Assembly (NCBI GenBank): GCA_902810075.1
Contig: LR778135.1
Location: 1,860,001 to 1,924,000, forward strand
Origin: Ruminococcaceae bacterium BL-6
GTDB taxonomy: Bacteria; Bacillota; Clostridia; Oscillospirales; Acutalibacteraceae
Length of the DNA stretch: 64,000 nt
Reading direction: 5' to 3'
The notes beneath the pieces were generated by a model that was not told the origin of the DNA, searched no databases, and saw only the letters and a list, made by a program, of their open reading frames with translations. A program made the translations under genes and the position numbers. Positions 1 to 8,518 of the stretch are shown here, one piece after another. Positions within the stretch are counted from its first letter, which is position 1, and every line of letters starts with the position of its first letter.

Positions 1-261
1 CGGCCTTATTCTACCTCAAATGGGGAATCAAGTCAAGAAGATGTCAGCCGGCCGGTGATGACAAACCGGGGAGACACCTATGTCATGAGAACGTACGAGG
101 GAAAGATCGGAATCTTCAAAAATGAGGACAGCACCCCGTTTCAGGTGATAGAGGTGGAAGTCGCTTCGCTTCCGGAAACGGACCGGCTTCTTTTGGAAAA
201 CGGAATCTCGTTCACCGACGTTTCCAAGCTGAGGCAGGCGATCGAGGATTATGAAAGCTGA
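1..261 (+). CDS. BofC C-terminal-domain-like protein (3' part)
   Basis: The reading frame is open from the first base, so the 5' end lies outside the window. The visible 86 codons contain YVMRTYEGKIGIFKNED, then a VASLPETDRLLLENGI stretch and an acidic EDYES end. This pattern resembles the small C-terminal domain of BofC-like proteins found in spore formers, where BofC restrains processing of pro-sigma-K in the forespore coat. The first Met codons in frame (positions 55 and 58) have no convincing ribosome site, which fits an internal position. A strong hairpin follows. The family assignment is from memory of the motif; the upstream part is needed to tell BofC from other proteins carrying this domain. 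Confidence 0.55.
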   Translation, partial: RPYSTSNGESSQEDVSRPVMTNRGDTYVMRTYEGKIGIFKNEDSTPFQVIEVEVASLPETDRLLLENGISFTDVSKLRQAIEDYES

Positions 262-276
262 CCCGCAAAAAACAAG

Positions 277-310
277 GAGCACCATACCGGCTGGTATGGT
301 GCTCCCATTT
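277..310. terminator. Bidirectional terminator hairpin
   Basis: GAGCACCATACC at 277-288 pairs with GGTATGGTGCTC at 293-304 around a GGCT loop. It is followed by a short T run on the plus strand and has an A-rich left flank. It lies between two converging genes and can serve both. Confidence 0.8.
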
Positions 311-320
311 TTGGAAAAGG

Positions 321-524
321 TTATTTCATATCCTGTTCGTACTTCTCGATCATCTTTTTGACCATCTGGCCGCCGATAGAACCGGCCTGCTTCGAGGTAA
401 GGTCGCCGTTGTATCCCTGCTTCAGGTTCACGCCGACATCGCTGGCAGCTTCCATCTTAAACCGATCAAGAGCCTCACGGGCCTGAGGAACTACACTCTT
501 ATTGCTACTAGCCATAACTTTCAT
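321..524 (-). CDS. Alpha/beta-type small acid-soluble spore protein
   Basis: This 67-residue protein matches the alpha/beta SASP family, which coats DNA in the dormant forespore and shields it from UV and heat. The sequence has the early segment VVPQAREALDRFKMEAASDVGV, shown here only in outline, then GYNGDLTSKQAGSIGGQMVK. That stretch includes the GPR protease-sensitive region and the conserved GxxGGxMVKKMI ending. Two in-frame ATG codons (524 and 515) flank an AGGAG that is slightly too close to the first and slightly too far from the second, so the start is ambiguous; family members usually begin like the second (MASSNKS). It should be transcribed in the forespore under sigma-G, but no promoter was identified. 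Confidence 0.93.
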   Translation of the reverse strand: MKVMASSNKSVVPQAREALDRFKMEAASDVGVNLKQGYNGDLTSKQAGSIGGQMVKKMIEKYEQDMK

Positions 525-632
525 ACACTCCTAATCTCAAATTTTATTGTTTTCTTTTTTCCTCTTGTGCGTCTGCAATCCTATTTTGTGCATCGAGGGA
601 CTTTTTATGACTGTAAATTTTTTCATTGTGTC

Positions 633-1178
633 TTAAAAACGATAACCGTCATCCGAAGGGACCCCGGCCAGCAGAAAGACCGCGCAGGTGGCCAAAAGCG
701 AATACGGGCCCAGCTGCCGGCACAACTCAATCGAGATGTCGCGCGGCTCCAGCACTTCGCCCGTAACGGTGCGCACGCTTCTCTGCAGGCTGACGCAGGC
801 GGAGGAATCCGTCAGGCTGGCGACGCTCAGCGTATCCTTGGCTGAGGTTCCGCAGGCCACCGCGATCAGCCCGGTCCCTTTCAGCGCCGAAGCCGCCCTG
901 CTGTTGTGGGAGCCGAACACGGTGAGGAAGCCTATGGGGATCTCGGGCTTTTTCGTCGGCAGAAAGCTGTTTTTGAACAAAAGGATTCCCGACGGCAGCT
1001 CCAGCTTCGGAAGCTCTTCACAGTCATAGACGCAGAATTCCGGCTCCGTTTTTTCCGAATACCTTTTCAGGACATCGCCGTTGAAATACTGCACCATCCC
1101 ATACTGCCGCAAAGCGCCGGCCAGCACGTCGGAAACGGCGTTGTCGCTTCGTTTTCCACAAAGAAAAATAGTTGTCAT
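633..1178 (-). CDS. Hypothetical protein, 181 aa
   Basis: I do not recognise this protein. The start is placed at 1178 because GGAGG lies five bases ahead of that ATG; a longer reading from 1244 has no comparable site. The N-terminus MTTIFLCGKRSDNAVSDVLAGAL looks like a beta-strand followed by a helix. The middle has SGILLFKNSFLP and IGFLTVFGSHNSRAA, suggesting a compact alpha/beta fold, and the C-terminus is hydrophobic (LLATCAVFLLAGV) and could be a buried helix. There is no signal peptide. It stands alone between a SASP gene and the cwlJ-gerQ pair, so a sporulation role is possible but only by position. Confidence 0.6.
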   Translation of the reverse strand: MTTIFLCGKRSDNAVSDVLAGALRQYGMVQYFNGDVLKRYSEKTEPEFCVYDCEELPKLELPSGILLFKNSFLPTKKPEIPIGFLTVFGSHNSRAASALKGTGLIAVACGTSAKDTLSVASLTDSSACVSLQRSVRTVTGEVLEPRDISIELCRQLGPYSLLATCAVFLLAGVPSDDGYRF

Positions 1179-1355
1179 ATCCACCTCTGCGCTCAATCCG
1201 CTTCGATTTTTTCTTTCTGATTTTTTATTATGGATGATAACCATCCAAATATGTAATTTTCAAGAAAGTATTTTTGTGTCAGAACAAACGTACAAGCATA
1301 TACTGTTATGAGAATCAAAATCATAAAAGTCTTCAGGAAAAGGACGACGCCAGAT

Positions 1356-1802
1356 ATGCCATATGATAACAGAGAACTTTTTGCAAGGCTGATCAAATGC
1401 GAGGCCGGCGGCGAAGGCGACGACGGCATGAACGCGGTCGCCTCTCTGGTGATGAACCGCACGAACGTCCCTTACGGAGAATTTTTCCGGGTGAGCCAGG
1501 GCGGAAACCTGCGCAATATCATCGAACAGCCGGGCCAGTTTACCTGCATGATGACGACCGTGGGAGGACAGTACAATCCGCAGAACGTCTACAATATGGA
1601 TCCGGAAGAAATTCATTATCAGATTGCCGACAGCGTGATCGCCGGCAGCAGAATGGCCGCCGTCGGCAACAGCCTGTTCTATTTTAATCCTTACAATCCG
1701 AACTGCCCTCAGTATTTTCCGCCAGGCGGGGTGGGATCGTTTTTCAACCGCATCCATCAGCACTGCTTTTACGCGCCCACGCAAAAATACCGTGACACTT
1801 GA
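1356..1802 (+). CDS. cwlJ: Spore cortex-lytic enzyme CwlJ (SleB-type hydrolase)
   Basis: The predicted 148-residue protein is a cell wall hydrolase of the SleB/CwlJ family, which degrades spore cortex peptidoglycan during germination. It shows the family start NRELFARLIKCEAGGEGDDGM with its conserved glutamate, then SLVMNRT and the aromatic C-terminal motif NSLFYFNPYNPNCP, ending with HCFYAPTQKY, which closely parallels Bacillus CwlJ. It lacks a signal peptide and the SleB peptidoglycan-binding domain, which also favours CwlJ. The gene is followed 11 bases later by gerQ, as in Bacillus; GerQ is needed to hold CwlJ in the coat. The start at 1356 fits the usual length; an ATG at 1308 has no ribosome site. 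Confidence 0.88.
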   Translation: MPYDNRELFARLIKCEAGGEGDDGMNAVASLVMNRTNVPYGEFFRVSQGGNLRNIIEQPGQFTCMMTTVGGQYNPQNVYNMDPEEIHYQIADSVIAGSRMAAVGNSLFYFNPYNPNCPQYFPPGGVGSFFNRIHQHCFYAPTQKYRDT

Positions 1803-1813
1803 GAGGTGAAACC

Positions 1814-2407
1814 ATGAACAACACAAATCCGGCTTACAGCGCCGTTTATAACAATCCCTATTTTGTGGGCGGATGTCCTTCCTGCGGCTCCCCGGCGGCG
1901 GGAGGCTGGAATCCGCAGAAGCCGTCTGCGCCCCAATCCATACCGGGCCAGCCGGCGGCATCCCAGCCCGCGGCGCAGCAGACGCCGTTTTCCGCAGGCT
2001 TTCCGTCCCCACAGGGCGGGATGGCTTTCCCGCAAAGCGGCACCGCCCAGCAAGGCACCGCCATTCAACAAGGCGCCGTTGCTCAGCAAGGCACCGCCAT
2101 CATTCCGTCCGTCCCCGCCGCGCCGCCCGCTGCGGGCGCAGCAGGAGGAGACATGTCCCCCATTACCGACCTGACCCAGCCGATGCCCATGACCGTGGAA
2201 AGCCTTCAGTATCTGAACGGCTTTATGCGCACCCAGATCGGAAGAAAAGTGCTGGTCCAGTTCCTGCTGGGGACCAACACCCTGACCGACCGCTCCGGAA
2301 CGCTTCTGGGTGTCGGCTCAAACTATATCCTGATCAACGAAACCGATACCGACGATCTTCTCGCCTGCGATTTTTACAACATCAAATTCGTGCGTTTTTA
2401 CTATTGA
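1814..2407 (+). CDS. gerQ: Spore coat protein GerQ
   Basis: This 197-residue protein has a low-complexity N-terminal half rich in Pro, Gln, Ala and Gly (repeats around AQQGTAIQQGAVAQQG, about residues 70-95). The conserved GerQ domain forms the C-terminus, with the signature VESLQYLNGFMRTQIGRKV followed by QFLLGTNTLTDRSGTLLGVG and FYNIKFVRFYY. GerQ is a coat protein, cross-linked by transglutaminase in Bacillus, and is required for CwlJ localisation. GAGAGGTGAAACC precedes the chosen ATG. The Gln-rich repeats could be the cross-linking substrate, which is an inference. It forms an operon with cwlJ and is followed by a strong terminator. Confidence 0.93.
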   Translation: MNNTNPAYSAVYNNPYFVGGCPSCGSPAAGGWNPQKPSAPQSIPGQPAASQPAAQQTPFSAGFPSPQGGMAFPQSGTAQQGTAIQQGAVAQQGTAIIPSVPAAPPAAGAAGGDMSPITDLTQPMPMTVESLQYLNGFMRTQIGRKVLVQFLLGTNTLTDRSGTLLGVGSNYILINETDTDDLLACDFYNIKFVRFYY

Positions 2408-2483
2408 CGGAGCGCTCCCAAAACGCGAGTTTTCCGGAAAGGCAGACCAGCGGTCTGGAAAGGCATGAGGAAAGAATACAAAA

Positions 2484-2513
2484 AAGCTGAGGCCACGCGG
2501 CCTCAGCTTTTTT
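2484..2513 (+). terminator. Terminator after gerQ
   Basis: AAGCTGAGGCC at 2484-2494 pairs perfectly with GGCCTCAGCTT at 2499-2509 and is followed by a T run. Confidence 0.9.
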
Positions 2514-2531
2514 GCAACTTCCAAAAGTCAT

Positions 2532-2557
2532 GAAAAAAGGCCTGTTCGAACAGGCCT
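2532..2557 (-). terminator. Terminator after the CapD-family gene
   Basis: On the minus strand AGGCCTGT-TCG-AACAGGCCT runs into six T residues. It lies 50 bases past the stop of the minus-strand epimerase gene. Confidence 0.85.
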
Positions 2558-2606
2558 GTAAGGTTCATCGTTTCGGCGGAAAACATCGCTTCCGCGCCAC
2601 CTCGTT

Positions 2607-4490
2607 TTACTGCTGTTCGGCGAGCGCATCGCTTTTTTCCGCGTGGCCGCTGTAAGTGGGCACAAGGCGGTGGATGACCGACATCATTTTGACGTTGTCG
2701 GCGCCCGCGCAGTCGCGAAGCTCCTCGAGCTCGCTCAAGAAGGTCTCTTCATTGAACTTGATCGGCGTGCCGATATAGATCAGCTCGTGGGAAGTTTTTT
2801 TGCATCCTCCCTCGCTGTCCAGAAGCAGTTCCTCATAGAGTTTTTCGCCCGGGCGCAGGCCCGTGTACACGATTTTGATATCGACATCCGGCTCATAGCC
2901 GGAAAGGCGGATCAGATTGCGCGCCAGATCGACGATCTTGACGGGCTGTCCCATATCCAGAACGAAAATCTCGCCGCCCTTTGCCATTCCCCCGGCCTGG
3001 ATCACGAGCCTTGCCGCCTCGGGAATCGTCATGAAATAGCGGATGATGTCCGGATGCGTCACGGTGACGGGTCCGCCCGAAGCGATCTGCTTTTTGAACA
3101 GCGGAATCACGCTGCCGTTGCTGCCCAGCACATTGCCGAAGCGCACCGCCGCAAATTCCGTTTTGCTGTGCCTGCTGAAATACTGGATGATCAGCTCGCA
3201 GATCCGTTTGGTCGCGCCCATCACGTTCGTGGGATTGACCGCCTTGTCGGTGGAGATCAGAACCATCCGGTTCACGCCGTAACGGTCGGCGGCCTTCGCC
3301 ACGTTCAACGTGCCGAACACGTTGTTTTTCACGGCTTCCCCGGGGCTCAGCTCCATCAGCGGGACATGCTTGTGCGCCGCCGCATGGAACACCACATCCG
3401 GCCTGCAGACCTCGAACACGCGGTTGACACGGCCCTCGTCGCGCACCGAGCCGATCAGGACCTCGAGATTCAGTTTTTTAAAGCGCATCAGAAGCTCGTT
3501 CTGAAGATCATACGCGTTATTTTCGTAAATATCGAAAATAATCAGCTTTTTGGGGTTGAAGTAAGCGATCTGCCGGCAGAGCTCGGAGCCGATGGAACCG
3601 CCCCCGCCCGTCACCAGAACGGTTTTTCCCTGCAGGTATCCGCTGATCTCTTCGATGTTCAGCTCGATTTCGTCCCGGCCGAGCAGGTCGGTGATCTCCA
3701 CGTCGCGAATCGGCACGGTTTCCATCCCGTTTTCCAGGATTTCGCTCAGATCCGGAACGGTTTTGAGCTGGCAGCCCGTGCGGGAACAGATCTCCAGAAT
3801 ATCCTGAAGATCCTTCTTCTTGGTGGATGGGATCGCCAGAAGGATCTGATCGACGTTGTAGCGCACCGCGTTCTTTTCGATGCTTTCCCGGCCCCCGGCC
3901 ACTCTCACCCCGTGGATGCGAATCCCGCGCTTGGCGTTGTTGTCGTCGATCGCCACCACCGGAATCCCCATGGTTTCCGGCGCGTTTTTCATTTCCTTGA
4001 TGATCATGGAGCCGGTCTCGCCCGCGCCGATGATCATCACGCGGTGGAATTCCGCCTGGCCGTCACGCGCCGAACGGTTCTTTTTCCGGGCGCGCCGGGC
4101 CAGCCGGAAGCTGAACCGCGAGAAGCCGACGAGAAAAAGAAGGAGCAGGGCGCCTATGGCGTAAACGGTCAGCGGGAAACGAAGCGGCAGCACCGTGTAG
4201 CCCAAGATCAGAATGATCAGGCCGGCGGCCATCGTGCCGAAAAAGATCTGCAGAAGCTCGTCCAGGCTGGCGAACTGCCACATGGTGCTGTAAAACTTCG
4301 CAATCGCGAACACCGCAAGGCAGACCGCCACGCCGAACGGCATAAACTCGTGGAACGCTTTGACATATTCAAACGGAATATTATTATCCAGCCGCAAAAC
4401 GAACGCAAACCAATAGCTGAAGTAAACGCACGCAATATCGATCAAAATCTGAGGTAAGGCATGATATAAATTCGGTCTTTTATTTTTCAT
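2607..4490 (-). CDS. Membrane nucleotide-sugar epimerase/dehydratase (CapD/FlaA1/PglF-like)
   Basis: This 627-residue protein belongs to the membrane-bound CapD/WbpM/PglF group, which acts on UDP-N-acetylhexosamines in capsule, O-antigen or glycoprotein sugar synthesis. Four hydrophobic segments lie at about residues 12-32, 46-65, 83-101 and 108-125. A first Rossmann-like domain starts at about 151 (GAGETG). The catalytic short-chain dehydrogenase domain starts at about 293 with the NAD(P) motif GGGGSIGS. It then has STDKAVNPTNVMGATK, where the usual YxxxK is MxxxK (M424, K428), typical of inverting 4,6-dehydratases. The ATG at 4490 was chosen because GGGAG lies nine bases ahead; a TTG two codons earlier is too close. 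The gene is monocistronic with its own terminator. Confidence 0.9.
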   Translation of the reverse strand: MKNKRPNLYHALPQILIDIACVYFSYWFAFVLRLDNNIPFEYVKAFHEFMPFGVAVCLAVFAIAKFYSTMWQFASLDELLQIFFGTMAAGLIILILGYTVLPLRFPLTVYAIGALLLLFLVGFSRFSFRLARRARKKNRSARDGQAEFHRVMIIGAGETGSMIIKEMKNAPETMGIPVVAIDDNNAKRGIRIHGVRVAGGRESIEKNAVRYNVDQILLAIPSTKKKDLQDILEICSRTGCQLKTVPDLSEILENGMETVPIRDVEITDLLGRDEIELNIEEISGYLQGKTVLVTGGGGSIGSELCRQIAYFNPKKLIIFDIYENNAYDLQNELLMRFKKLNLEVLIGSVRDEGRVNRVFEVCRPDVVFHAAAHKHVPLMELSPGEAVKNNVFGTLNVAKAADRYGVNRMVLISTDKAVNPTNVMGATKRICELIIQYFSRHSKTEFAAVRFGNVLGSNGSVIPLFKKQIASGGPVTVTHPDIIRYFMTIPEAARLVIQAGGMAKGGEIFVLDMGQPVKIVDLARNLIRLSGYEPDVDIKIVYTGLRPGEKLYEELLLDSEGGCKKTSHELIYIGTPIKFNEETFLSELEELRDCAGADNVKMMSVIHRLVPTYSGHAEKSDALAEQQ

Positions 4491-4603
4491 GAACAATTAC
4501 TCCCATAATGCCGGTTGAAATATTTAACCGATTCAGTATATCACAAACGGCTTATAAAAGAAATACGAAACGCTCATTATTTTCAAATAACGGGCGGCTT
4601 CCC

Positions 4604-5245
4604 TCATTTTTTCTGTGGATTTGCAGAATTTTCCGTCTGCTTTTTTCCTTTTTCCACCCGGCATATCGTGAGCGGCGGGCCGGCCAGCAGAAAAATGGTA
4701 TCTGCCAGCAGGTCCGCCTCGGCGCGGTCGTGCGTGACAAGGAGCTTCAGCGCATCCGGCGCTTCCCGGTCGATCAGTTCCGCCATTTCGCCGCGCGACA
4801 CGCTGTCCAGCGCGGAAAAAGGCTCGTCCAGCAGCAAAGCGCCGCCCCCGTAAGCCAAAGCCCGCGCGACGGCCACGCGCCTGCGCTGACCCCCGCTGAG
4901 CTGCGGCGGCCGCTTGTCCGCGAAATCGCCCATCCCCGCTTTTTTCAGCCAGCAGCGTGCCCCGGCTTTCTCGGGAAGCACGAACGCGACGTTTTCCTCT
5001 GCCGTCGCCCAGGGAAGAAGACGGTCCTCCTGAAAGACGAAGGAGGCCTTTTTCTGCTCCAGCCCGGTGATTTTCCCGGACTGCAGGCTCAGAAGCCCCG
5101 CAAGGCAGCGGAGCAGGGTCGTCTTTCCGCATCCGGACGGCCCGAACAGGCACACCCATCCGGATTCCGGAAGCTTCAGGGAAAAATCCTTCAGCACGGG
5201 ATGAGAACCGTATGCGAATCCCGCGTTTTTGATCTCAATCGCCAT
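4604..5245 (-). CDS. ABC transporter ATP-binding protein (NitT/TauT type)
   Basis: This 213-residue ATPase drives the importer encoded with the next two genes. Visible motifs are the Walker A GPSGCGKTT (about residues 35-43), Q-loop FQEDRLLPW, signature LSGGQRRRVAVARAL, Walker B LLLDEPFSALD and switch histidine LLVTHD. FQEDRLLPW is typical of the taurine/nitrate/sulfonate subfamily. At 213 residues it is slightly short for that subfamily. AGAAGGGA precedes the start, which overlaps the permease stop by 11 bases, so the two are translationally coupled. The substrate cannot be read from the ATPase. Confidence 0.92.
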   Translation of the reverse strand: MAIEIKNAGFAYGSHPVLKDFSLKLPESGWVCLFGPSGCGKTTLLRCLAGLLSLQSGKITGLEQKKASFVFQEDRLLPWATAEENVAFVLPEKAGARCWLKKAGMGDFADKRPPQLSGGQRRRVAVARALAYGGGALLLDEPFSALDSVSRGEMAELIDREAPDALKLLVTHDRAEADLLADTIFLLAGPPLTICRVEKGKKQTENSANPQKK

Positions 5246-6029
5246 GAAAATTCCCTTCTGAACGGTCCCTTTGGCCGGAAAACCTGCCGATCAGGCGCAG
5301 CATCAGCCGTTCCAGCAGGACGCTCATCACGACCACGACGGCAGTCCAGGCAAACAGGTCGGCCGTTTCCAGATAAATCTTCGCACCGTAAATCTGCCCG
5401 CCGATGGAATTCCGCGTGTTGGCGAGCACCTCCGCCGCGATCCCCGCCTTCCAGGCGAGGCCCATTCCGGCGGCGCAGGCCGCGGTAAAATGCGGCAGGA
5501 CGCACGGAAAATAAAGGTACCGGATTTTTTTCAGCTTTCCCACATGAAAGCTCTCCGCCATTTCCAGAAGGCTTTTGTCCGCCGAACGGACGCCCCGGTA
5601 CAGGTTTTCCCACACGATCGGGAACACCATCAAAAAAGCGGTGAACACGGGAACGCGGGCGCTTTTGATCCAGACGAGCGCCAGAATGATGAAGGATGCC
5701 ACCGGCGTGGCGCGCAAGATGCCGACGAGCGGGTGCACCAGGTCATATAGCATCCGGAACCGCGAACAGGCCGCCCCCAGAAAGGTCCCGCAGACGACCG
5801 CGAGAAAATAGCCCGCCAGAATCCGAAGCAGAGAGGCTCCGACACAGGCCCAGAACGCCCCGTCCGCGCCGAGCTGCATCAGCCTTTGCAGAACACGGGC
5901 GGGAGAAACGACGAGAATCTCCTGCCCCACTTTCCAATAAAGGAGCTGCCACAGAATCAGCCAGAAGGCCGCGGCGAAGATAACACGCGGCGCCCGGCCG
6001 CGGAACATCCGCTCAATCCGAGCGCGCAT
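5235..6029 (-). CDS. ABC transporter permease (NitT/TauT type)
   Basis: This 264-residue integral membrane protein is an SsuC/TauC-like permease. It has about six hydrophobic segments, starting FAAAFWLILWQLLYW near residue 17 and including FLMVFPIVWENLYRGVRSAD. The cytoplasmic coupling loop EMAESFHVGKLKKIRYLYFP matches the EAA motif that contacts the ATPase. It lies between the binding-protein gene, with which it overlaps by 17 bases, and the ATPase gene. The start at 6029 has GGGGGA about ten bases ahead; an internal ATG at 6008 is an alternative. Confidence 0.9.
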   Translation of the reverse strand: MRARIERMFRGRAPRVIFAAAFWLILWQLLYWKVGQEILVVSPARVLQRLMQLGADGAFWACVGASLLRILAGYFLAVVCGTFLGAACSRFRMLYDLVHPLVGILRATPVASFIILALVWIKSARVPVFTAFLMVFPIVWENLYRGVRSADKSLLEMAESFHVGKLKKIRYLYFPCVLPHFTAACAAGMGLAWKAGIAAEVLANTRNSIGGQIYGAKIYLETADLFAWTAVVVVMSVLLERLMLRLIGRFSGQRDRSEGNFHGD

Positions 6030-7068
6030 AATAAAAGTCGTCCCCCGGCAGGGCGCCGCCGACGGATTTGGGGTCGCTCTGATACAGGATTTTCAGAAAA
6101 TCCGAAACCTGAGTTTTCATTTTCTCCCCGTCGATATAAACGATATTGCAGTTTGGAATCGCCTTTTCAGCGACCTTAGCCGGCATGATGTCGTACTTTT
6201 CGGAAAGGGAGGATGCCGCCGAAGCGTTTTGGTTGACATATTCCTGCGAATTCTGGTACTCGGAAAGGAACGCGTCGAAAGCCTTCCCGTTTTTACGGGC
6301 GAAGTCCGTGCGGACCAGGATGCATCCCATATCCAGCGCGCTCTTCCCGCTTCCGGACTTTTCCACGGCGCGGTCCCACTCCTTTGTGACGTCGAGCGCG
6401 ATCTTCACCTTCGGATTTTTCTGAAGCACCTGGGTGACGAAAGGCTCCGGCAGCACGCCGAGCGACGCTTTCCCCGAAATCAGCAGGGTGGCAAGCTCCG
6501 CGTGTTCCGCCTTATACTCCACCGTCACATCTTTTCCGGCCTTCATGCCGTTCTGGGCAAGAATGTAGTTGACGGCATATTCGGGCGTGCTCCCCTGCCC
6601 GGTCGCGTAAAGGGTCTTCCCTTTCAGGTCGGACACGTTTTTTACGTTTTCCCCGTTTTCCAGCACATACAGGACGCCCAGCGTATTGACCGCCGCGATC
6701 TGCACTTTCCCCTTCGTCTTGTTGTAAAGGGTGGCGGCAAGATTGGTGGGAACGGCGGCAACGTCTATTTCGCCGCTGGTGATCTTCCCGACGACCTCAT
6801 CCGGGCTGTTCGCGATCTGGAACTGATAACCGTTCGATGCCGTTCCGGCGTCGGCGTCCGCCATCAGCTTCACCATGCCGAGCCCCGTGGGGCCCTTCAG
6901 GGCGGCCACCCGCACCGTTTCCTTCTGTAAGGTTTCGCTGTTTTCCTGAGAAGACGGCTGAGCCGGCTGGGACGACGAAGCGGCCCCTTTGTCCGCGCAT
7001 CCGGCCAGGGCCGAAAGCAGGACCAAAGACGTCATGACAAAAGCAAGTGCCTGTTTTTTTAATTTCAT
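6013..7068 (-). CDS. ABC transporter substrate-binding lipoprotein
   Basis: This 351-residue protein begins with a lipoprotein signal (MKLKKQALAFVMTSLVLLS, lipobox LAGC), so it is probably anchored outside the membrane through Cys23. A Ser/Gln-rich linker follows. The mature part has the two-lobed NMT1/SsuA-like layout: ITSGEIDVAAVPTNLAATL, an LKGKTLYATGQGSTPEY segment that probably lines the ligand pocket, and LLISGKASLGVLPEPFV. Clostridial relatives are annotated as MqnA/MqnD/SBP-family or nitrate/sulfonate binding proteins, so the ligand is not defined. It is the first gene of a three-gene operon. The leader of about 100 bases contains GC-rich hairpins that I cannot match to a known riboswitch. 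Confidence 0.88.
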   Translation of the reverse strand: MKLKKQALAFVMTSLVLLSALAGCADKGAASSSQPAQPSSQENSETLQKETVRVAALKGPTGLGMVKLMADADAGTASNGYQFQIANSPDEVVGKITSGEIDVAAVPTNLAATLYNKTKGKVQIAAVNTLGVLYVLENGENVKNVSDLKGKTLYATGQGSTPEYAVNYILAQNGMKAGKDVTVEYKAEHAELATLLISGKASLGVLPEPFVTQVLQKNPKVKIALDVTKEWDRAVEKSGSGKSALDMGCILVRTDFARKNGKAFDAFLSEYQNSQEYVNQNASAASSLSEKYDIMPAKVAEKAIPNCNIVYIDGEKMKTQVSDFLKILYQSDPKSVGGALPGDDFYYARSD

Positions 7069-7170
7069 TGTATTCTCTCTTTCTCTTCCGCCGGCTTCCG
7101 GGCAAAGAACAGTTCCCGGCTTCCAGCCGCTGTTTCATGCAGACGCGGAAGCAAACCGCACCCGACACGG

Positions 7171-7205
7171 AAAAACCGGCGCCGCGCAAAGCACGTTGCC
7201 GGTTT
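7171..7205 (-). terminator. Terminator after the Zn-ribbon gene
   Basis: On the minus strand AAACCGGC and GCCGGTTT (7205-7198 and 7180-7173) form a stem with a 17-base loop, followed by T residues. Confidence 0.65.
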
Positions 7206-7243
7206 CTTTCCTTTCTGATTCCCGCACAAATGGATCGAAAAAC

Positions 7244-7714
7244 TCAGTTACGGTCCTGCTCCTGTTCGCAGCCGCACGAATCTTTTTCCTGTTTGTCTTT
7301 TTCCCCGGGCAGGTCTTCCAGATCAAACTCCAGGGTTTCCCCGCAGTTCGGGCAATCAATCTGACCGTCGGCGATGATATCCTCGGAAAGGCAGATGGTT
7401 TCCTTGCAGGTGGGGCAGGTAACCTCATAATATTCCTCGCCGTCATCCTCGAAGCCGTCATCCCCGTCTTCGTTTTCGTCGTCCTCGTCATCTTCACCGT
7501 AGAAATCGTCTTCCAGCGTGCCGAGGTCTTCGTCCACGGCGTCGAGCTGATCCGCCATATCGTCGCGGCTTTCCTCCAGATCGGAAATGGACAGCGCCAT
7601 GTCATCCAGCAATTCGATGATTGCCTGGATCACCTTAACCTCTTTTTTATCTGTGTCAAGCTCCAGACCCTCAGTCAGCCCGCGGATATAAGCCACTCTT
7701 TCTGTATTGGTCAT
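7244..7714 (-). CDS. Acidic Zn-ribbon protein with CD1247-type N-terminal domain
   Basis: This 156-residue protein starts MTNTERVAYIRGLTEGLELD, which matches the CD1247 N-terminal domain seen in clostridial proteins of unknown function. A predicted helical or coiled-coil region (ISDLEESRDDMADQLDAVDE) follows, then a very acidic run around residues 75-95. A Zn ribbon comes next: CPTC and, about 20 residues later, CPNC. The tail CGCEQEQDRN is Cys-rich. The start was chosen because AGAAGGAGG lies seven bases upstream; the longer reading would begin inside that site. Function unknown; a nucleic-acid or protein-scaffold role is possible. It lies just downstream of efp in the same direction. Confidence 0.82.
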   Translation of the reverse strand: MTNTERVAYIRGLTEGLELDTDKKEVKVIQAIIELLDDMALSISDLEESRDDMADQLDAVDEDLGTLEDDFYGEDDEDDENEDGDDGFEDDGEEYYEVTCPTCKETICLSEDIIADGQIDCPNCGETLEFDLEDLPGEKDKQEKDSCGCEQEQDRN

Positions 7715-7763
7715 GATGATGCCTCCTTCTGACAAAAATTAATATAAACATCCTGCTTTGGGA

Positions 7764-8321
7764 TTATGCGCGTTCCATATATTCTCCCGTTCTGGTGTCG
7801 ATGCGGATAACCTCGCCCTCGTTGATGAACAGGGGAACCTTGATTTCCGCGCCGGTTTCCAGCTTGGCCGGCTTGGTTGCGTTGGTGGCCGTATCCCCTT
7901 TGAACCCGGGGTCGGTCTCCACCACTTTCAGCTCTACGAAATTCGGCGGCTCCACGCCAAAGACGCTGCCTTTGTAGGAAAGGACCTTACAGTCCATATT
8001 TTCCTTGACAAATTTGAAGTTGTCGCCGAGCACGCCTTTATTGATCGGGATCTGTTCAAACGTTTCGGAATCCATGAAGTAATAAAGGTCCCCGTCGTTG
8101 TAAAGATACTGCATGTCCTTGCGCTCGATATAGGCGGTCGGGAATTTATCGTTGGGGTTAAAGGTTTTTTCGGTTACGCTTCCGGTGATGACATTCCTGA
8201 TTTTGGTGCGCACGAACGCCGCGCCCTTGCCTGGCTTTACATGCTGGAACTCTATGATGGAAACAACGCTGCCATCCATTTCAAAGGTAACGCCGTTCCT
8301 AAAGTCGCCTGCAGATATCAT
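7764..8321 (-). CDS. efp: Elongation factor P
   Basis: This 185-residue protein is full-length translation elongation factor P, which binds near the ribosomal P site and relieves stalling at polyproline stretches. The KOW-like N-terminal domain begins [17 protein letters not shown] and contains the loop [14 protein letters not shown]. The modifiable loop lysine (or its neighbour) sits in PGKG. The second and third OB domains follow, with [12 protein letters not shown] and the C-terminal [38 protein letters not shown] precedes the ATG. The gene is downstream of pta, separated by a strong terminator. Confidence 0.97.
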   Translation of the reverse strand: MISAGDFRNGVTFEMDGSVVSIIEFQHVKPGKGAAFVRTKIRNVITGSVTEKTFNPNDKFPTAYIERKDMQYLYNDGDLYYFMDSETFEQIPINKGVLGDNFKFVKENMDCKVLSYKGSVFGVEPPNFVELKVVETDPGFKGDTATNATKPAKLETGAEIKVPLFINEGEVIRIDTRTGEYMERA

Positions 8322-8415
8322 GAGCTTAATCCTCCAAATTATTATTTACAAGCAATAGTTTATAATATTTTTGCAATTTTTTCAAGCATTATCGCATAAT
8401 CTTTTCAATGCTGTA

Positions 8416-8460
8416 AAAAGGAGCGCCGCCCGGGGATCCGTTTTTCCCGGGCGGCGCTCC
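8416..8460 (-). terminator. Terminator after pta
   Basis: On the minus strand GGAGCGCCGCCCGGG pairs perfectly over 15 bases with CCCGGGCGGCGCTCC and is followed by TTTTT. Confidence 0.93.
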
Positions 8461-8518
8461 TTCTTCCGCCGGACTGAAAAGCCGCGGCCGGCCGTCTTAT
8501 GTCTGTGCGGCGGAGGCT

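Noticed and set aside
2643..4457. A 604-codon open frame on the plus strand
   Set aside because: Antisense to the CapD-family gene; rich in His, Asp and Arg as expected of a shadow frame.
7069..7170. Possible riboswitch ahead of the ABC transporter operon
   Set aside because: GC-rich hairpins are present, but no conserved core of TPP, cobalamin, molybdenum-cofactor or other known classes could be matched by eye.
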